Assembly: GCA_009921265.1 (NCBI GenBank)
Contig: RFYV01000033.1
Span: 1 to 34,649, forward strand
Direction: 5' to 3'
Length of the DNA: 34,649 bases
From: Betaproteobacteria bacterium
Lineage (GTDB): Bacteria; Pseudomonadota; Gammaproteobacteria; Burkholderiales; Burkholderiaceae_C
In this document: positions 7,973 to 16,824 of the stretch, in pieces
Numbering within the stretch: the stretch's first letter is position 1
Layout of the letters: the number at the start of each line of letters is the position of its first letter
Notes under the pieces: generated by a model
The model's database searches: none
Seen by the model: only the letters and a program-made list of their open reading frames with translations
What the model was told of the DNA's origin: nothing
Program-made: the position numbers and the translations under genes

Positions 7973-9163
7973 TTAACAGGCTCGCTTCATCAGCACTTCA
8001 AAAGCAGGCAGTGTTTTACCTTCGAGAACCTCTAGAAAAGCGCCTCCGCCCGTCGATATATATCCCACTTGCTTTTCAATCCCGTATTTGGCAATGGCAG
8101 CTAAGGTGTCGCCACCGCCCGCAATACTAAATGCAGATGATTGCGCAATCGCGCGCGCAATTTGTTGTGTGCCGTTTTGAAATGCCGCAAACTCAAACAC
8201 GCCCACAGGACCATTCCAAACAATCGTGCCTGCTGACAAAAGTTGATGGGCTAACCGCTTGGCTGTTTCTGGGCCAATGTCCAAAATCAAATCATCATCG
8301 GCCACATCTTTGGACAACTTAACAACGGCAGGCGCATCGGCAGAAAAAGCTTTCGCAGTGACCACGTCGGTTGGAATAGGAACTTCGGCGCCTCTGTCTT
8401 TCATGCCCAAAATAACTGCTCTCGCATCACTCAACAAATCAGGCTCAGCCAAACTTTTACCAATGGGCAATCCACTGGCCAGCATAAACGTATTAGCAAT
8501 ACCACCACCCACAATCAATTGATCGACATTGCGTGCGAGGGCTTGCAATATCGTGAGCTTACTGCTCACCTTAGAGCCACCCACAATGGCAACCAAGGGG
8601 CGCTTGGGCTGTGCCAAAGCTTTTGTAATGGCGTCAATTTCTGCCGACAGCAATGGTCCTGCACACGCAGTTGCTGCATATTGTGCAATGCCGTAAGTGG
8701 TGCACTCTGCTCGATGAGCGGTACCAAATGCATCGTGAACAAAAATATCGCATAAGCGCGCCATTTTTTGAGAAAGGGTAGTATCGTTTTTCTTTTCACC
8801 GATATTGACACGACAGTTTTCGAGCAACACCAATTGACCTGCTTGCACCTCAACACCATCCACCCAATTGGCGATGAGTGGAATTTGTCGATTCATCAAT
8901 TCTTCTAGGTGTTTTGCGACAGGTGTTAAGGAGTCTGCTGGTGTGAGTTGACCTTCTGTAGGTCGACCCAAATGTGAAGTCACCATCACTGCTGCACCTG
9001 CGTCTAGAGCCATTTGAATGCAAGGAATTGAGGCGCGAATGCGAGTGTCTTCTGTGATGCGCCCCTTGTTGTCCATCGGTACATTTAAATCTGCACGAAT
9101 AAAAACTCGCTTTCCTCGCGCCTGACCACTGGCGCAAATATCTGCAAATCGGAGGATGTTCAT
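7973..9163 (-). CDS. pgk: Phosphoglycerate kinase
   Basis: Phosphoglycerate kinase interconverts 1,3-bisphosphoglycerate plus ADP and 3-phosphoglycerate plus ATP. The 396-residue length is standard. The N-terminal domain shows [14 protein letters not shown] and [13 protein letters not shown]; the hinge and nucleotide domain show [35 protein letters not shown] and the C-terminal [12 protein letters not shown] and [14 protein letters not shown]. All are intact. It starts at ATG 9163, 44 bases after the azlD stop on the same strand. A 9-base inverted repeat followed by a T-rich tract lies in that gap, so it probably has its own transcription start. It belongs with pyk and fba functionally, although two pseudogenes and a desaturase now separate it from pyk. 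Confidence 0.97.
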   Translation of the reverse strand: MNILRFADICASGQARGKRVFIRADLNVPMDNKGRITEDTRIRASIPCIQMALDAGAAVMVTSHLGRPTEGQLTPADSLTPVAKHLEELMNRQIPLIANWVDGVEVQAGQLVLLENCRVNIGEKKNDTTLSQKMARLCDIFVHDAFGTAHRAECTTYGIAQYAATACAGPLLSAEIDAITKALAQPKRPLVAIVGGSKVSSKLTILQALARNVDQLIVGGGIANTFMLASGLPIGKSLAEPDLLSDARAVILGMKDRGAEVPIPTDVVTAKAFSADAPAVVKLSKDVADDDLILDIGPETAKRLAHQLLSAGTIVWNGPVGVFEFAAFQNGTQQIARAIAQSSAFSIAGGGDTLAAIAKYGIEKQVGYISTGGGAFLEVLEGKTLPAFEVLMKRAC

Positions 9164-9179
9164 GATAAAAAAATAAATA

Positions 9180-9200
9180 GAATTAAAAAGATTTTAATTC
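9180..9200 (-). terminator. AT-rich hairpin between azlD and pgk
   Basis: GAATTAAAA and TTTTAATTC are perfect inverted repeats around AGA. On the minus strand the hairpin is followed by TATTTATTTTTTTA, so it could terminate the azlCD message before pgk. The stem has no strong GC core, so it may be weak or act as an attenuator. Confidence 0.4.
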
Positions 9201-9207
9201 ACGTGAC

Positions 9208-9549
9208 TTACCATCCTAGCGCTACGTGTAACGGAATGTACACACTCATGCCCGCAACAATGGTGCCCAGCACAGCTTGACCTTGACCACCTCTGGCAAA
9301 GTAATACATGGCGCCTGCAATCGCCGCATACAAGCGTGCGTCTTGCCAAGGTGTGATGAGTTGACCTTGTGTCATTAATATTTCGGGTCCGATGACTGCG
9401 GCGATTGCTGCAATGGGTGCGTATTGCAAAGCGCGATCCAACCATGATGGCATCGGCCATGATTGATCGGAGATAAAGAAAAAAGTGCGCGTGAGAACGG
9501 TCACGCAAGCCAATCCCAAAGTCGTGAAGTAGTCTTGCCATTCGCTCAT
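9208..9549 (-). CDS. azlD: AzlD-family branched-chain amino acid exporter subunit
   Basis: A 113-residue hydrophobic protein with three to four membrane segments and the AzlD-family features LTRTFFF near residue 20, LDRALQYAPIAAIAAVIGPE and the C-terminal GMSVYIPLHVALGW. AzlD is the small partner of AzlC, together exporting branched-chain amino acids or analogues from the cytoplasm. Its start overlaps the azlC stop by four bases (ATGA), which implies translational coupling. It is the last gene of the def-fmt-azlC-azlD run. Family assignment is good; the exported substrate is known only for some family members. Confidence 0.87.
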   Translation of the reverse strand: MSEWQDYFTTLGLACVTVLTRTFFFISDQSWPMPSWLDRALQYAPIAAIAAVIGPEILMTQGQLITPWQDARLYAAIAGAMYYFARGGQGQAVLGTIVAGMSVYIPLHVALGW

Positions 9550-10280
9550 AAGGGTTCACCTTGTTGGTGTTTGGACATTTGTTCAATCATCACACACATG
9601 CAAACCGCGCAAGCAATGGATAAAACAATGTTGAGTTTGAGGGGCAATGCATAAGTGGCGATTGCCACTGTGGCCGATGTGACTGCAGAAATAACTCGCA
9701 TGCGTGAACTCATTAATGAACAAGTGACGCCCACTAAGGCCAAAACACCCGCAAAGCCCAACCCCCATTCGGTAGGAATAAAACTGGCTAAAAATACACC
9801 CAACAATCCTGCCAAAACCCAGCCCGCCCAATTGAGAGAGTTGTTGCCTGCTAAATAAGCCATTTGCTCGCGATGACCCTCTGCGTCTAAATAAGGTGTG
9901 GGATAGCGCTGTGTGAATTGAACATAGGTGATGTCAGCCGATAAATATCCCGCAATCATGCGTTGCCAACGCGGTGAACTCATCATGTAAGCCTTGAAAT
10001 GCGCACTAAAAACGATGAACCGTAAATTAACACAAAAGCCAGTGGCCAAAATCACCCACATAGGCGTGCCCGATGCGAGCAATGGAATCGCAGCGAGTTG
10101 TGAGCTTCCTGCAAATACGGTAAGCGTCATGAGTACAGCGCAGGGAATCGACATGCCAGACTTGACCATGGCCACACCCGTCATCAACCCCCAGGCGGCA
10201 ATGCCAGGTGCGACGGGTGCGATATCGCGCATGCCTTGCTTAAATGCAGGGTGTCGATAATTAGCAGGCAAAAAAAACAT
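9546..10280 (-). CDS. azlC: AzlC-family branched-chain amino acid exporter
   Basis: A 244-residue inner-membrane protein of the AzlC/LIV-E family. The N-terminal MRDIAPVAPGIAAWGLMTGVAMVKSG and the segment MTLTVFAGSSQLAAIPLLASG with VNLRFIVFSAH are diagnostic, and about six hydrophobic segments follow. It begins two bases after the fmt stop and overlaps azlD by four bases, so def, fmt, azlC and azlD look like one transcription unit. Linking the exporter to translation-initiation genes is probably a genomic accident and not a shared pathway. Confidence 0.9.
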   Translation of the reverse strand: MFFLPANYRHPAFKQGMRDIAPVAPGIAAWGLMTGVAMVKSGMSIPCAVLMTLTVFAGSSQLAAIPLLASGTPMWVILATGFCVNLRFIVFSAHFKAYMMSSPRWQRMIAGYLSADITYVQFTQRYPTPYLDAEGHREQMAYLAGNNSLNWAGWVLAGLLGVFLASFIPTEWGLGFAGVLALVGVTCSLMSSRMRVISAVTSATVAIATYALPLKLNIVLSIACAVCMCVMIEQMSKHQQGEPL

Positions 10281-10282
10281 AA

Positions 10283-11248
10283 TTAGTATTGAGGTGTTTT
10301 GTGTAAAACAGCACCGACCAAGCCATCAAAGCCTTGAATAAATTGTGCAGCGTTTAAGCGTTTGCCACCTGCGCGTTGCAGCGATGTAATTTTTAAAACA
10401 CCTTGAGCACATGCCACATCGATACCATCTGATGACACATGAAGAACAGTGCCCGGTAGTGATGATTGCAATTCGTTTGAATGAGCTGTGGCAGACCAAA
10501 TTTTGAGTGCTTCGTTTTTGAAATAGGTGACTCCACCTGGGAAAGGATCGAATGATCGCAGGCGACGCGCTAATACTTGCGCAGGTTGTGACCAATCTAA
10601 AATGGCTTCTTGTTTTTCTATTTTTTTTGCGTAAGTGACACCCTCAACGCGTTGCGTAACAGGTGTATGAGATTTAAAATCAGACAACACATCGACCATG
10701 CATTGCGCACCGAGTTGTGCCAATTCATCGTGCAATTGATGCGTGGTTGTATCAGGTCCAATCGGGTGCGTCCGTTGCAACAGAACGGCGCCTGTATCGA
10801 GTCCTTCGTCCATTTGCATGATGCAAATACCCGTTTGCGTGTCGCCCGCTTCAATGGCGCGATGAATGGGTGCTGCACCGCGCCACCGCGGCAGTAAGGA
10901 TGCGTGAATATTTAAGCAACCCATGGGCATACTCTGTAAAACCCATAAAGGCAAAATCAAACCGTATGCCGCAACCACCATCACATCCGCATTTGCTTGC
11001 GCAATGAGCTGTTGTGCTTGTTGCGCATCGCTTGCAAACCTACCATCCAATCGCAAACTGCGCGGTTGTGAAATGTGGAGTAGATGATCAAGCGCCCATT
11101 GTTTGACAGCAGAGGCTTGAGGCTTCATGCCGCGGCCTGCGGGTCGATCGGGCTGTGTGAACACTAAAACAATATCGTGACCCGCTTGATGCAGTGCAGA
11201 TAAAGCCCGCTGAGCAAATGCAGGAGTGCCAGCAAAAATAATGCGCAT
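10283..11248 (-). CDS. fmt: Methionyl-tRNA formyltransferase
   Basis: Fmt adds a formyl group from 10-formyltetrahydrofolate to initiator Met-tRNA. The 321-residue protein has the N-terminal formyltransferase Rossmann fold ([19 protein letters not shown]), the loop [22 protein letters not shown] and the active-site signature [21 protein letters not shown] with the catalytic Asn and His, then the LDTGAVLLQ strand. The C-terminal OB-like tRNA-binding domain begins near residue 210 ([14 protein letters not shown]). It starts three bases after the def stop, matching the widely conserved def-fmt pairing. Confidence 0.97.
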   Translation of the reverse strand: MRIIFAGTPAFAQRALSALHQAGHDIVLVFTQPDRPAGRGMKPQASAVKQWALDHLLHISQPRSLRLDGRFASDAQQAQQLIAQANADVMVVAAYGLILPLWVLQSMPMGCLNIHASLLPRWRGAAPIHRAIEAGDTQTGICIMQMDEGLDTGAVLLQRTHPIGPDTTTHQLHDELAQLGAQCMVDVLSDFKSHTPVTQRVEGVTYAKKIEKQEAILDWSQPAQVLARRLRSFDPFPGGVTYFKNEALKIWSATAHSNELQSSLPGTVLHVSSDGIDVACAQGVLKITSLQRAGGKRLNAAQFIQGFDGLVGAVLHKTPQY

Positions 11249-11251
11249 GAA

Positions 11252-11761
11252 TTAACGAATGCTTTCACGCTGAGATTTGAGCAATTTTGTGCGAATGCGA
11301 TTGCGTTTGAGTGGCGATAAATATTCAACAAAAACTTTGCCCATGAGGTGATCCATTTCGTGTTGAATACAAACTGACAACATACCTTCGGCTTCGAGCT
11401 TAAAACTCTTGCCGTTGCGATCAAGCGCTTTGATTCGAATGAGATCTGCGCGTTCAACCTGATCATAAACACCTGGTACCGATAAGCAACCTTCTTCGTT
11501 TGTGTGGCTCTCATCGCTCGCCCATTCAATTTCTGGGTTGATGAGTGTCATGGGTTGATCGCGCGTTTCGGACACATCAATCACGACTAGTCGTTGATGC
11601 ACATTGACTTGTGTGGCGGCAAGACCCACGCCGTTGGAGTCATACATGGTTTCAATCATGTCATCAATGAGCGTGCGAAGGCTATCGTCAACTTGCGCCA
11701 CGGGCTCGGCCACCGTGTGGAGTCGTGGATCGGGATAACAAAGAATGGTGAGGAGTGCCAT
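11252..11761 (-). CDS. def: Peptide deformylase
   Basis: This metalloenzyme removes the formyl group from nascent proteins. The 169-residue sequence has all three family motifs: [17 protein letters not shown] with the metal-binding cysteine, and QHEMDHLMG with the two metal-binding histidines and the catalytic glutamate. The start [21 protein letters not shown] is typical. It heads a minus-strand unit with fmt and is divergent from the dead dprA gene, with about 65 bases between them; that neighbourhood (dprA next to def-fmt) is common in proteobacteria. Confidence 0.97.
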   Translation of the reverse strand: MALLTILCYPDPRLHTVAEPVAQVDDSLRTLIDDMIETMYDSNGVGLAATQVNVHQRLVVIDVSETRDQPMTLINPEIEWASDESHTNEEGCLSVPGVYDQVERADLIRIKALDRNGKSFKLEAEGMLSVCIQHEMDHLMGKVFVEYLSPLKRNRIRTKLLKSQRESIR

Positions 11762-11826
11762 GGGGTCATATTGTCCCAGTTTTGTGGAAGGCTTAAAAAA
11801 AATCAGGTTTAGTCCAAATTAAGTTT

Positions 11827-12995
11827 TTGTGCCTAGCAACTTTTAAGCTCAAGGTCTCATCAAAAACAAAGGAATACCTTTATGACTTCGCCAGAATGGA
11901 TATGACCTTGGGCATTGGGCCGCAAATGGCGTTCAAACTCTTGTCAGCATTTGGAAGTTTTTATCAGGTTTTTCAACAGTCCTTGTTGCAGTTGTCGCAT
12001 GTGGCAGGCCCGCAAGTGGCCAAGGCTTTGAGTGAGCCACATGCGCTGTGTGACTGTCAAGTCAACATCACAAAACAAATGGATATCAAAGGCTGAACCA
12101 GAAATTGCCCGCGCGGTTTGGACATGGTCGGACGATGCTTATTGCGCCTCATGGTCACAAATACATGATCGGTCTTTGCTTATTTGCGCGCAAGGTGTCG
12201 TGGTTCTAAAAGACAAGCCTTTTTGGAATGCGCAGTTCAAAGCGTTGGCAGTGGTTGGTTCGCGCAACTCTACTGCGCAAGGCGTTGAAAACGTACACCA
12301 TTTGTCATGTGGTTTAAGTCAATTGGGTTTGTGCATTGTGTCGGGTTTGGCCTTGGGCATTGATGCGGCCGCGCATCGTGTGGCATTGAGTACAGTTCAA
12401 AATACGCAAGCGTCTTGTGCAACGATTGCGATTGTTGGCACTGTTCTCGATCGCGTTTATCCGTCCAGACACCAAATTTCACAACAAGGTTTGTTGCTAA
12501 TCGAGTTACCGATTGGAATGGGGCCGCTAGGTCATCACTTTCCAAGACGCAATCGATTGATTGGCAGGCATCAGTGAAGGTGTTTTGGTGGTGGAGGCCG
12601 CGCTTCAATTAGGCTCACTCATCACGGCTGATTTGGCGCCAGCGATGGGCAAGGATGTGTGGTGCCGTACCCGGATCAATTCACTAGATGCTGTTGAGGG
12701 ATTGTGATGCACTCATTAGACAGTGCGCACAACTGGTGGAGACTGCGCTAGATATTTTGCAAGATTGGCAAATGCCACAGGTGGCGCAAGCTGAAGTGAT
12801 TAACCCCCTGATTCCGATGAACAACAACATCCATTACTCGTTGCGATGGGGTTTGATCCAGTGGGGTTAGAAAATTTACAAATCAGAACAGTCTAGGCTG
12901 GCGCGAAAATAGCTTCTCATTTGATGACTTTAGAGTTGCATGGCCTTGTTGCACGATTGCCTGACGGGTTATTTCAACAAAAAGTAAGGGCTTAA
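11827..12995 (+). pseudogene. dprA: DNA processing protein DprA, multiply frameshifted
   Basis: DprA loads RecA on incoming single-stranded DNA during natural transformation. Its parts are all here in order but spread over frames. Frame one holds the helix-hairpin-helix start TLGIGPQMAFKLLSAFGSF and stops at 12094-12096. Frame two, open to 12577, holds the Rossmann core FKALAVVGSRNSTAQG, VSGLALGIDAAAH, IAIVGTVLDRVYPSRH and FPRRNRLI. An extra base near 12563 moves the rest (GISEGVLVVEAALQLGSLITADLA) to frame three, which stops near 12708. A further shift gives CDALIRQCAQLVETALDIL, and another gives the winged-helix tail GFDPVGLENLQIRT, interrupted by TAG at 12894-12896, then LMTLELHGLVARLPDGLFQQ. 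Four or more frameshifts and a nonsense codon rule out function. The start codon is uncertain; 11827 is the first possible TTG in frame. Confidence 0.95.
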
Positions 12996-13039
12996 ACATT
13001 TTTTTTTAAAATGGAACAAAAAAAGGTTATATTGGATGA

Positions 13040-13531
13040 ATGTTCGATGTCTTAGTCTACGTTTACGAACACTTTTGGCGAGGCGATGCCTGCCCCGAAT
13101 TGCCGCTTCTGAGTCGAAAACTCAGCGCAGCAGGATTCGAAGCCGACGAAATACAACAAGCTCTCGATTGGTTAGCGGGTTTAAGTTTGGCTTCCAACCA
13201 TACGCAATGGATTGATGTCTCAGAAACTGCACAAACCGTTCATGCGCCACGATCTGCATCGGCGCAAAGCATGCGTGTTTACACATTTGCAGAGCAACAA
13301 CAATTGGGCGCTGACTGCTTGGGCTTTTTGCAGTTTTTAGAAGACGCGGGTAAGTTATCCACACAAATGCGTGAAGTTGTGATTGATCGTGCGATGGCCG
13401 TGTCTTATCAACCCGTCACGCTCGATGACTTAAAAATAATTGTGTTGATGGTTTATTGGAGCGTGGGCCTCGAGCCCGATGCACTCATATTAGATGAGTT
13501 GTGCGACGCCCCCGATCGCGTCGCTCACTAA
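13040..13531 (+). CDS. smg: Smg family protein (DUF494)
   Basis: A 163-residue acidic protein matching the Smg/DUF494 family over its whole length: MFDVLVYVYEHFW at the N-terminus, LSRKLSAAGFEADEIQQALDWL in the middle and LDDLKIIVLMVYWS near the C-terminus. The family has no established biochemical role; it is usually encoded just after dprA, as here. Since dprA is dead and smg is intact, smg must either have a role independent of DprA or not yet have decayed. It converges on secF with five bases between the stop codons. Confidence 0.92.
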   Translation: MFDVLVYVYEHFWRGDACPELPLLSRKLSAAGFEADEIQQALDWLAGLSLASNHTQWIDVSETAQTVHAPRSASAQSMRVYTFAEQQQLGADCLGFLQFLEDAGKLSTQMREVVIDRAMAVSYQPVTLDDLKIIVLMVYWSVGLEPDALILDELCDAPDRVAH

Positions 13532-13536
13532 AAATA

Positions 13537-14490
13537 TTAAACCGAGGCCCCTGCATTGGGGTCGTCAGGATCGCCCGCATCTTTTTTAGTTGTGTTAATG
13601 AGGTCTACTCTGCGAATACCCAGCCACATCGCAATAGCCGCGGCAACAAAAACCGATGAATAAATACCAAACAAAATACCGATGGTGAGTGCCAATGCGA
13701 AGTAATGCAACGTTGCGCCACCAAAAATCAACATAGATAAAACCATAAGTTGAGTTGATCCGTGTGTGATGATGGTGCGACTGATGGTGGATGTAATCGC
13801 GTTATCAATGATCTCGGTGGTGTTCATTTTGCGATAGCGACGAAAATTTTCTCTGATTCGATCAAAGATCACAACCGACTCATTAACCGAATAGCCCAAC
13901 ACCGCAAGCACGGCCGCAAGTACGGGCAAAGAAAATTCCCATTGGAAAAAAGCAAAAAAGCCAAGAATGATGATGACGTCGTGCAAGTTGGCGATGATGC
14001 CCGCAACAGCGTACTTCCACTCAAAGCGGATGGCTAAATAAATCATGATGCCAACGACCACAAACGCCAAAGCTTTGAGGCCGTCAATGGCCAACTCATC
14101 GCCTACTTGTGGTCCAACAAACTCTGTGCGGCGCAACTGAGCTTGCGCATCTGTTTGGCGGATGACTTCCATCACGCGATCGCTTTGTTGCGCAGAACTG
14201 AATCCTTTGACCGCGGGTAAGCGAATCATCACATCGCGTGCAGTTCCAAAATTTTGAACCTGAACATCGGTGTATCCCAATGCGGTGATTCGCTCCCTCA
14301 AAGGGTCGAGAGGCGCAGGTTGTGACAAATTGATTTCCATCAATGTGCCGCCTGTAAATTCAACTGACAAATGCAAACCGCGCGAGAACAAGAAAAAGAC
14401 GGCGGCTAAAAAAGTAATGAATGAGACGGCGTTGAAAATCAACGCGTGTCGCATAAATGGTATGTCTTTGCGTATCTTAAAAAATTCCAT
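13537..14490 (-). CDS. secF: Protein translocase subunit SecF
   Basis: SecF works with SecD in the inner membrane, using the proton gradient to pull proteins out of the SecYEG channel. The 317-residue protein has the N-terminal membrane segment, the periplasmic domain beginning VEFTGGTLMEI, and the C-terminal bundle with LGYSVNESVVIFDRIRENFRR and the RTIITHGSTQLMVL block. Length is normal. It follows secD by 12 bases on the same strand. Confidence 0.97.
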   Translation of the reverse strand: MEFFKIRKDIPFMRHALIFNAVSFITFLAAVFFLFSRGLHLSVEFTGGTLMEINLSQPAPLDPLRERITALGYTDVQVQNFGTARDVMIRLPAVKGFSSAQQSDRVMEVIRQTDAQAQLRRTEFVGPQVGDELAIDGLKALAFVVVGIMIYLAIRFEWKYAVAGIIANLHDVIIILGFFAFFQWEFSLPVLAAVLAVLGYSVNESVVIFDRIRENFRRYRKMNTTEIIDNAITSTISRTIITHGSTQLMVLSMLIFGGATLHYFALALTIGILFGIYSSVFVAAAIAMWLGIRRVDLINTTKKDAGDPDDPNAGASV

Positions 14491-14502
14491 GGTCGTGCTT
14501 TT

Positions 14503-16383
14503 TTAATTATCTTTGTGTGCAACAGTGCCATCGGGGCGCCACACGGTACCAATCGAGACGCTTTTGAGTTTTTTCTGGCCGCCATACCAAAGGTTGACGA
14601 GTCCTCGAGAGAAAAATACAGCAGAAAACATACTGGTCATGATGCCTAAGCAATGCACGACGGCAAAACCTCTGACGGGTCCTGAGCCAAATGCGAGCAA
14701 GGCCAGACCTGCAATTAAAGTGGTGACGTTGGAGTCCAAAATAGTAGACCATGCGCGTTCATAGCCTGAATAGATAGCCGTTTGAGGTGCAGCGCCGTTG
14801 CGCAATTCTTCTCGAACGCGCTCATTGATCAGTACGTTGGCGTCAATGGCCATGCCCAATACCAACGCCATTGCAGCCATGCCTGGGAGTGTGAGCGTGG
14901 CTTGCAACATCGACAACACAGCGACCAACAACAACAAATTAACTGCGAGCGCAATACTGGAGATGAAGCCAAACAACATGTAATAAATACACATGAAAAG
15001 TGTGACGGCTACAAAGCCCCATGTGACGCTATTGAAACCTTTGGCGATATTTTCTGCGCCCAGACTTGGTCCAATGGTGCGCTCTTCGATGATTTCCATT
15101 GGCGCTGCTAAGGAGCCTGCGCGCAACAAGAGCGCTGTATCGGCTGCTTCAACGGTAGACATGCGACCTGAAATCTGAACGCGACCGCCTCCAATTTCAG
15201 ATCGAATCACGGGGGCTGTGACGACTTCGCCTTTGCCTTTTTCAAACAACAAGATGGCCATGCGTTTGCCAACATTTTCGCGTGTGACGTCTTTAAAAAT
15301 GCGAGCGCCTTTGGCGTCTAAGGTGAGATGTACTGCTGCTTCTTGTGTTTGATTGTCAAAGCCAGGTTGTGCATCGGTGAGATTTTCGCCAGTGAGCAAC
15401 ACTTGTTTTTTAACGACGACACCTTGACCTGACCGTTCCAAATATTTCTCAGTCCCAAAAGGAACAGCGCCCGAGCCAACCTCTGCTAAACGAGCTTCCG
15501 AGCTTTCATCCACCATTCGAATTTCAAGAGTGGCTGTGCGACCCAAAATATCTTTGGCCTTGGCCGTGTCTTGCACGCCTGGTAGTTGAACAACGATGCG
15601 ATCGAGACCTTGTTGTTGAATCACGGGTTCAGCGACGCCCAATTCGTTGATGCGGTTGTGTAGGGTGGTGATGTTTTGTTTCAGGGCTTGCTCTTGTACT
15701 TTGCGACCCGCTTCTAATTTGAGGTTGCTGCGAAGTTTAAATTCAGAGCCTTCTGGGCCTGCAACGGATTGCAAATCGGCAAATTGATTTTGAATCAAGG
15801 TCAAGGCCGCATCCATGGTTTCTTTGTCACGAAAACGAATATCAATACTTTGACCATCACGAGAAATGCCGCTGTGACGAATATTTTTTTCACGCAAACT
15901 GCTGCGAATATCACCAGATAAGGATTCTGCTTTTTTGGTAAGTGCAGCAGCCATATCGACTTGCAACATGAAATGCACACCACCGCGTAAATCCAAGCCC
16001 AAATACATAGGCGCCGCATTTAAAGAGCTCAGCCATTGGGGTGAGCGCGAAATTAAATTGAGTGCAACCACATAAGAGCCTTGTGCATCTTGTGGATTGA
16101 GCGCGCGTTGAATTGCGTCTTTGGCTTTGAGTTGTTCGTCGGTGTTGTTGAAGCGCACTTTGAGTGTTGTGGACTCTAAGGCAATAGCTTGGGCTTGCAA
16201 GCCCGATGAACGCAAGACTTCTTCAACTTTGCTTTGTGTCGCAGTATCAACTTTGGCTGAGGTTTTTGCAGAAGATATTTGAACTGCTGGCGCTTCACCA
16301 AAGAAATTGGGCAGTGTATACAAACTGCCCACCAACATTGCAATCACGATGACTGCGTACTTCCAAATTGAATATCGGTTCAT
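14503..16383 (-). CDS. secD: Protein translocase subunit SecD
   Basis: SecD is the larger half of the SecDF accessory translocase. The 626-residue protein starts with one membrane segment (YAVIVIAMLVGSLYTLPNFFG), has the GLDLRGGVHFMLQVD motif near residue 125, a long periplasmic domain with LGVAEPVIQQQGLDRIVVQLPG, and a C-terminal five-helix bundle containing MAIDANVLINERVREELRNG. The final AHKDN segment is short and polar. Its start codon shares one base with the yajC stop (TAATG), which indicates translational coupling. Confidence 0.98.
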   Translation of the reverse strand: MNRYSIWKYAVIVIAMLVGSLYTLPNFFGEAPAVQISSAKTSAKVDTATQSKVEEVLRSSGLQAQAIALESTTLKVRFNNTDEQLKAKDAIQRALNPQDAQGSYVVALNLISRSPQWLSSLNAAPMYLGLDLRGGVHFMLQVDMAAALTKKAESLSGDIRSSLREKNIRHSGISRDGQSIDIRFRDKETMDAALTLIQNQFADLQSVAGPEGSEFKLRSNLKLEAGRKVQEQALKQNITTLHNRINELGVAEPVIQQQGLDRIVVQLPGVQDTAKAKDILGRTATLEIRMVDESSEARLAEVGSGAVPFGTEKYLERSGQGVVVKKQVLLTGENLTDAQPGFDNQTQEAAVHLTLDAKGARIFKDVTRENVGKRMAILLFEKGKGEVVTAPVIRSEIGGGRVQISGRMSTVEAADTALLLRAGSLAAPMEIIEERTIGPSLGAENIAKGFNSVTWGFVAVTLFMCIYYMLFGFISSIALAVNLLLLVAVLSMLQATLTLPGMAAMALVLGMAIDANVLINERVREELRNGAAPQTAIYSGYERAWSTILDSNVTTLIAGLALLAFGSGPVRGFAVVHCLGIMTSMFSAVFFSRGLVNLWYGGQKKLKSVSIGTVWRPDGTVAHKDN

Positions 16384-16718
16384 TATGACTTAATGGCGCC
16401 CTTGGGCAGAACCTGTGCAACAGAGACTCTTTGAATTTGAATGACCACACCGTTTGCCACTTCAAGACCGATTTGTGTATCTCCGATTTGGGCGATTTTT
16501 CCTAAAACACCGCCCACGGTAACAATCTCATCACCTTTTGCTAACGCATCGATCATTGCTTTTTGTTCTTTTTGACGCTTCATCTGTGGACGAATCATTA
16601 CAAAATACAAAACGGCAAACATCAAAAGCAAAGGAAGCATGCTCATCAGAGAAGAAGTCATGTCTCCTCCTGTGGTAGCGGCAGGGGCGGTTTGTGCGAT
16701 AGCAGATGAAATAAACAC
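16383..16718 (-). CDS. yajC: Sec translocon accessory protein YajC
   Basis: A 111-residue protein with one hydrophobic segment (MSMLPLLLMFAVLYFVMIRPQ) followed by the conserved QKEQKAMIDALAKGDEIVTVGGVLGKI domain and a short C-terminal strand region. YajC associates with SecDF-YidC in the inner membrane. The start is GTG 16718, supported by a strong GGAGGAG seven bases upstream and no better ATG. It leads the yajC-secD-secF unit. The tgt and queA genes that often precede it are absent; instead topB lies upstream. Confidence 0.96.
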   Translation of the reverse strand: MFISSAIAQTAPAATTGGDMTSSLMSMLPLLLMFAVLYFVMIRPQMKRQKEQKAMIDALAKGDEIVTVGGVLGKIAQIGDTQIGLEVANGVVIQIQRVSVAQVLPKGAIKS

Positions 16719-16824
16719 GGGATCTCCTCCATATAAAAACCTGCCTGTTTCAGATCAAGAAGTCTGTGACAGGCGCAACCCTCGATTGTAAGGCGCGCGG
16801 CTAATCAATGGAAATCCGTGTGGA

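Noticed and set aside
9194-9586. 130-codon minus-strand frame overlapping azlD
   Set aside because: It is an alternative frame of azlD and azlC sequence, rich in Arg/His/Cys and without domain features.
12032-12577. 181-codon plus-strand frame with a DprA Rossmann core
   Set aside because: It lacks the N-terminal and C-terminal parts of DprA, which continue in other frames, so it is part of the pseudogene and not a short gene.
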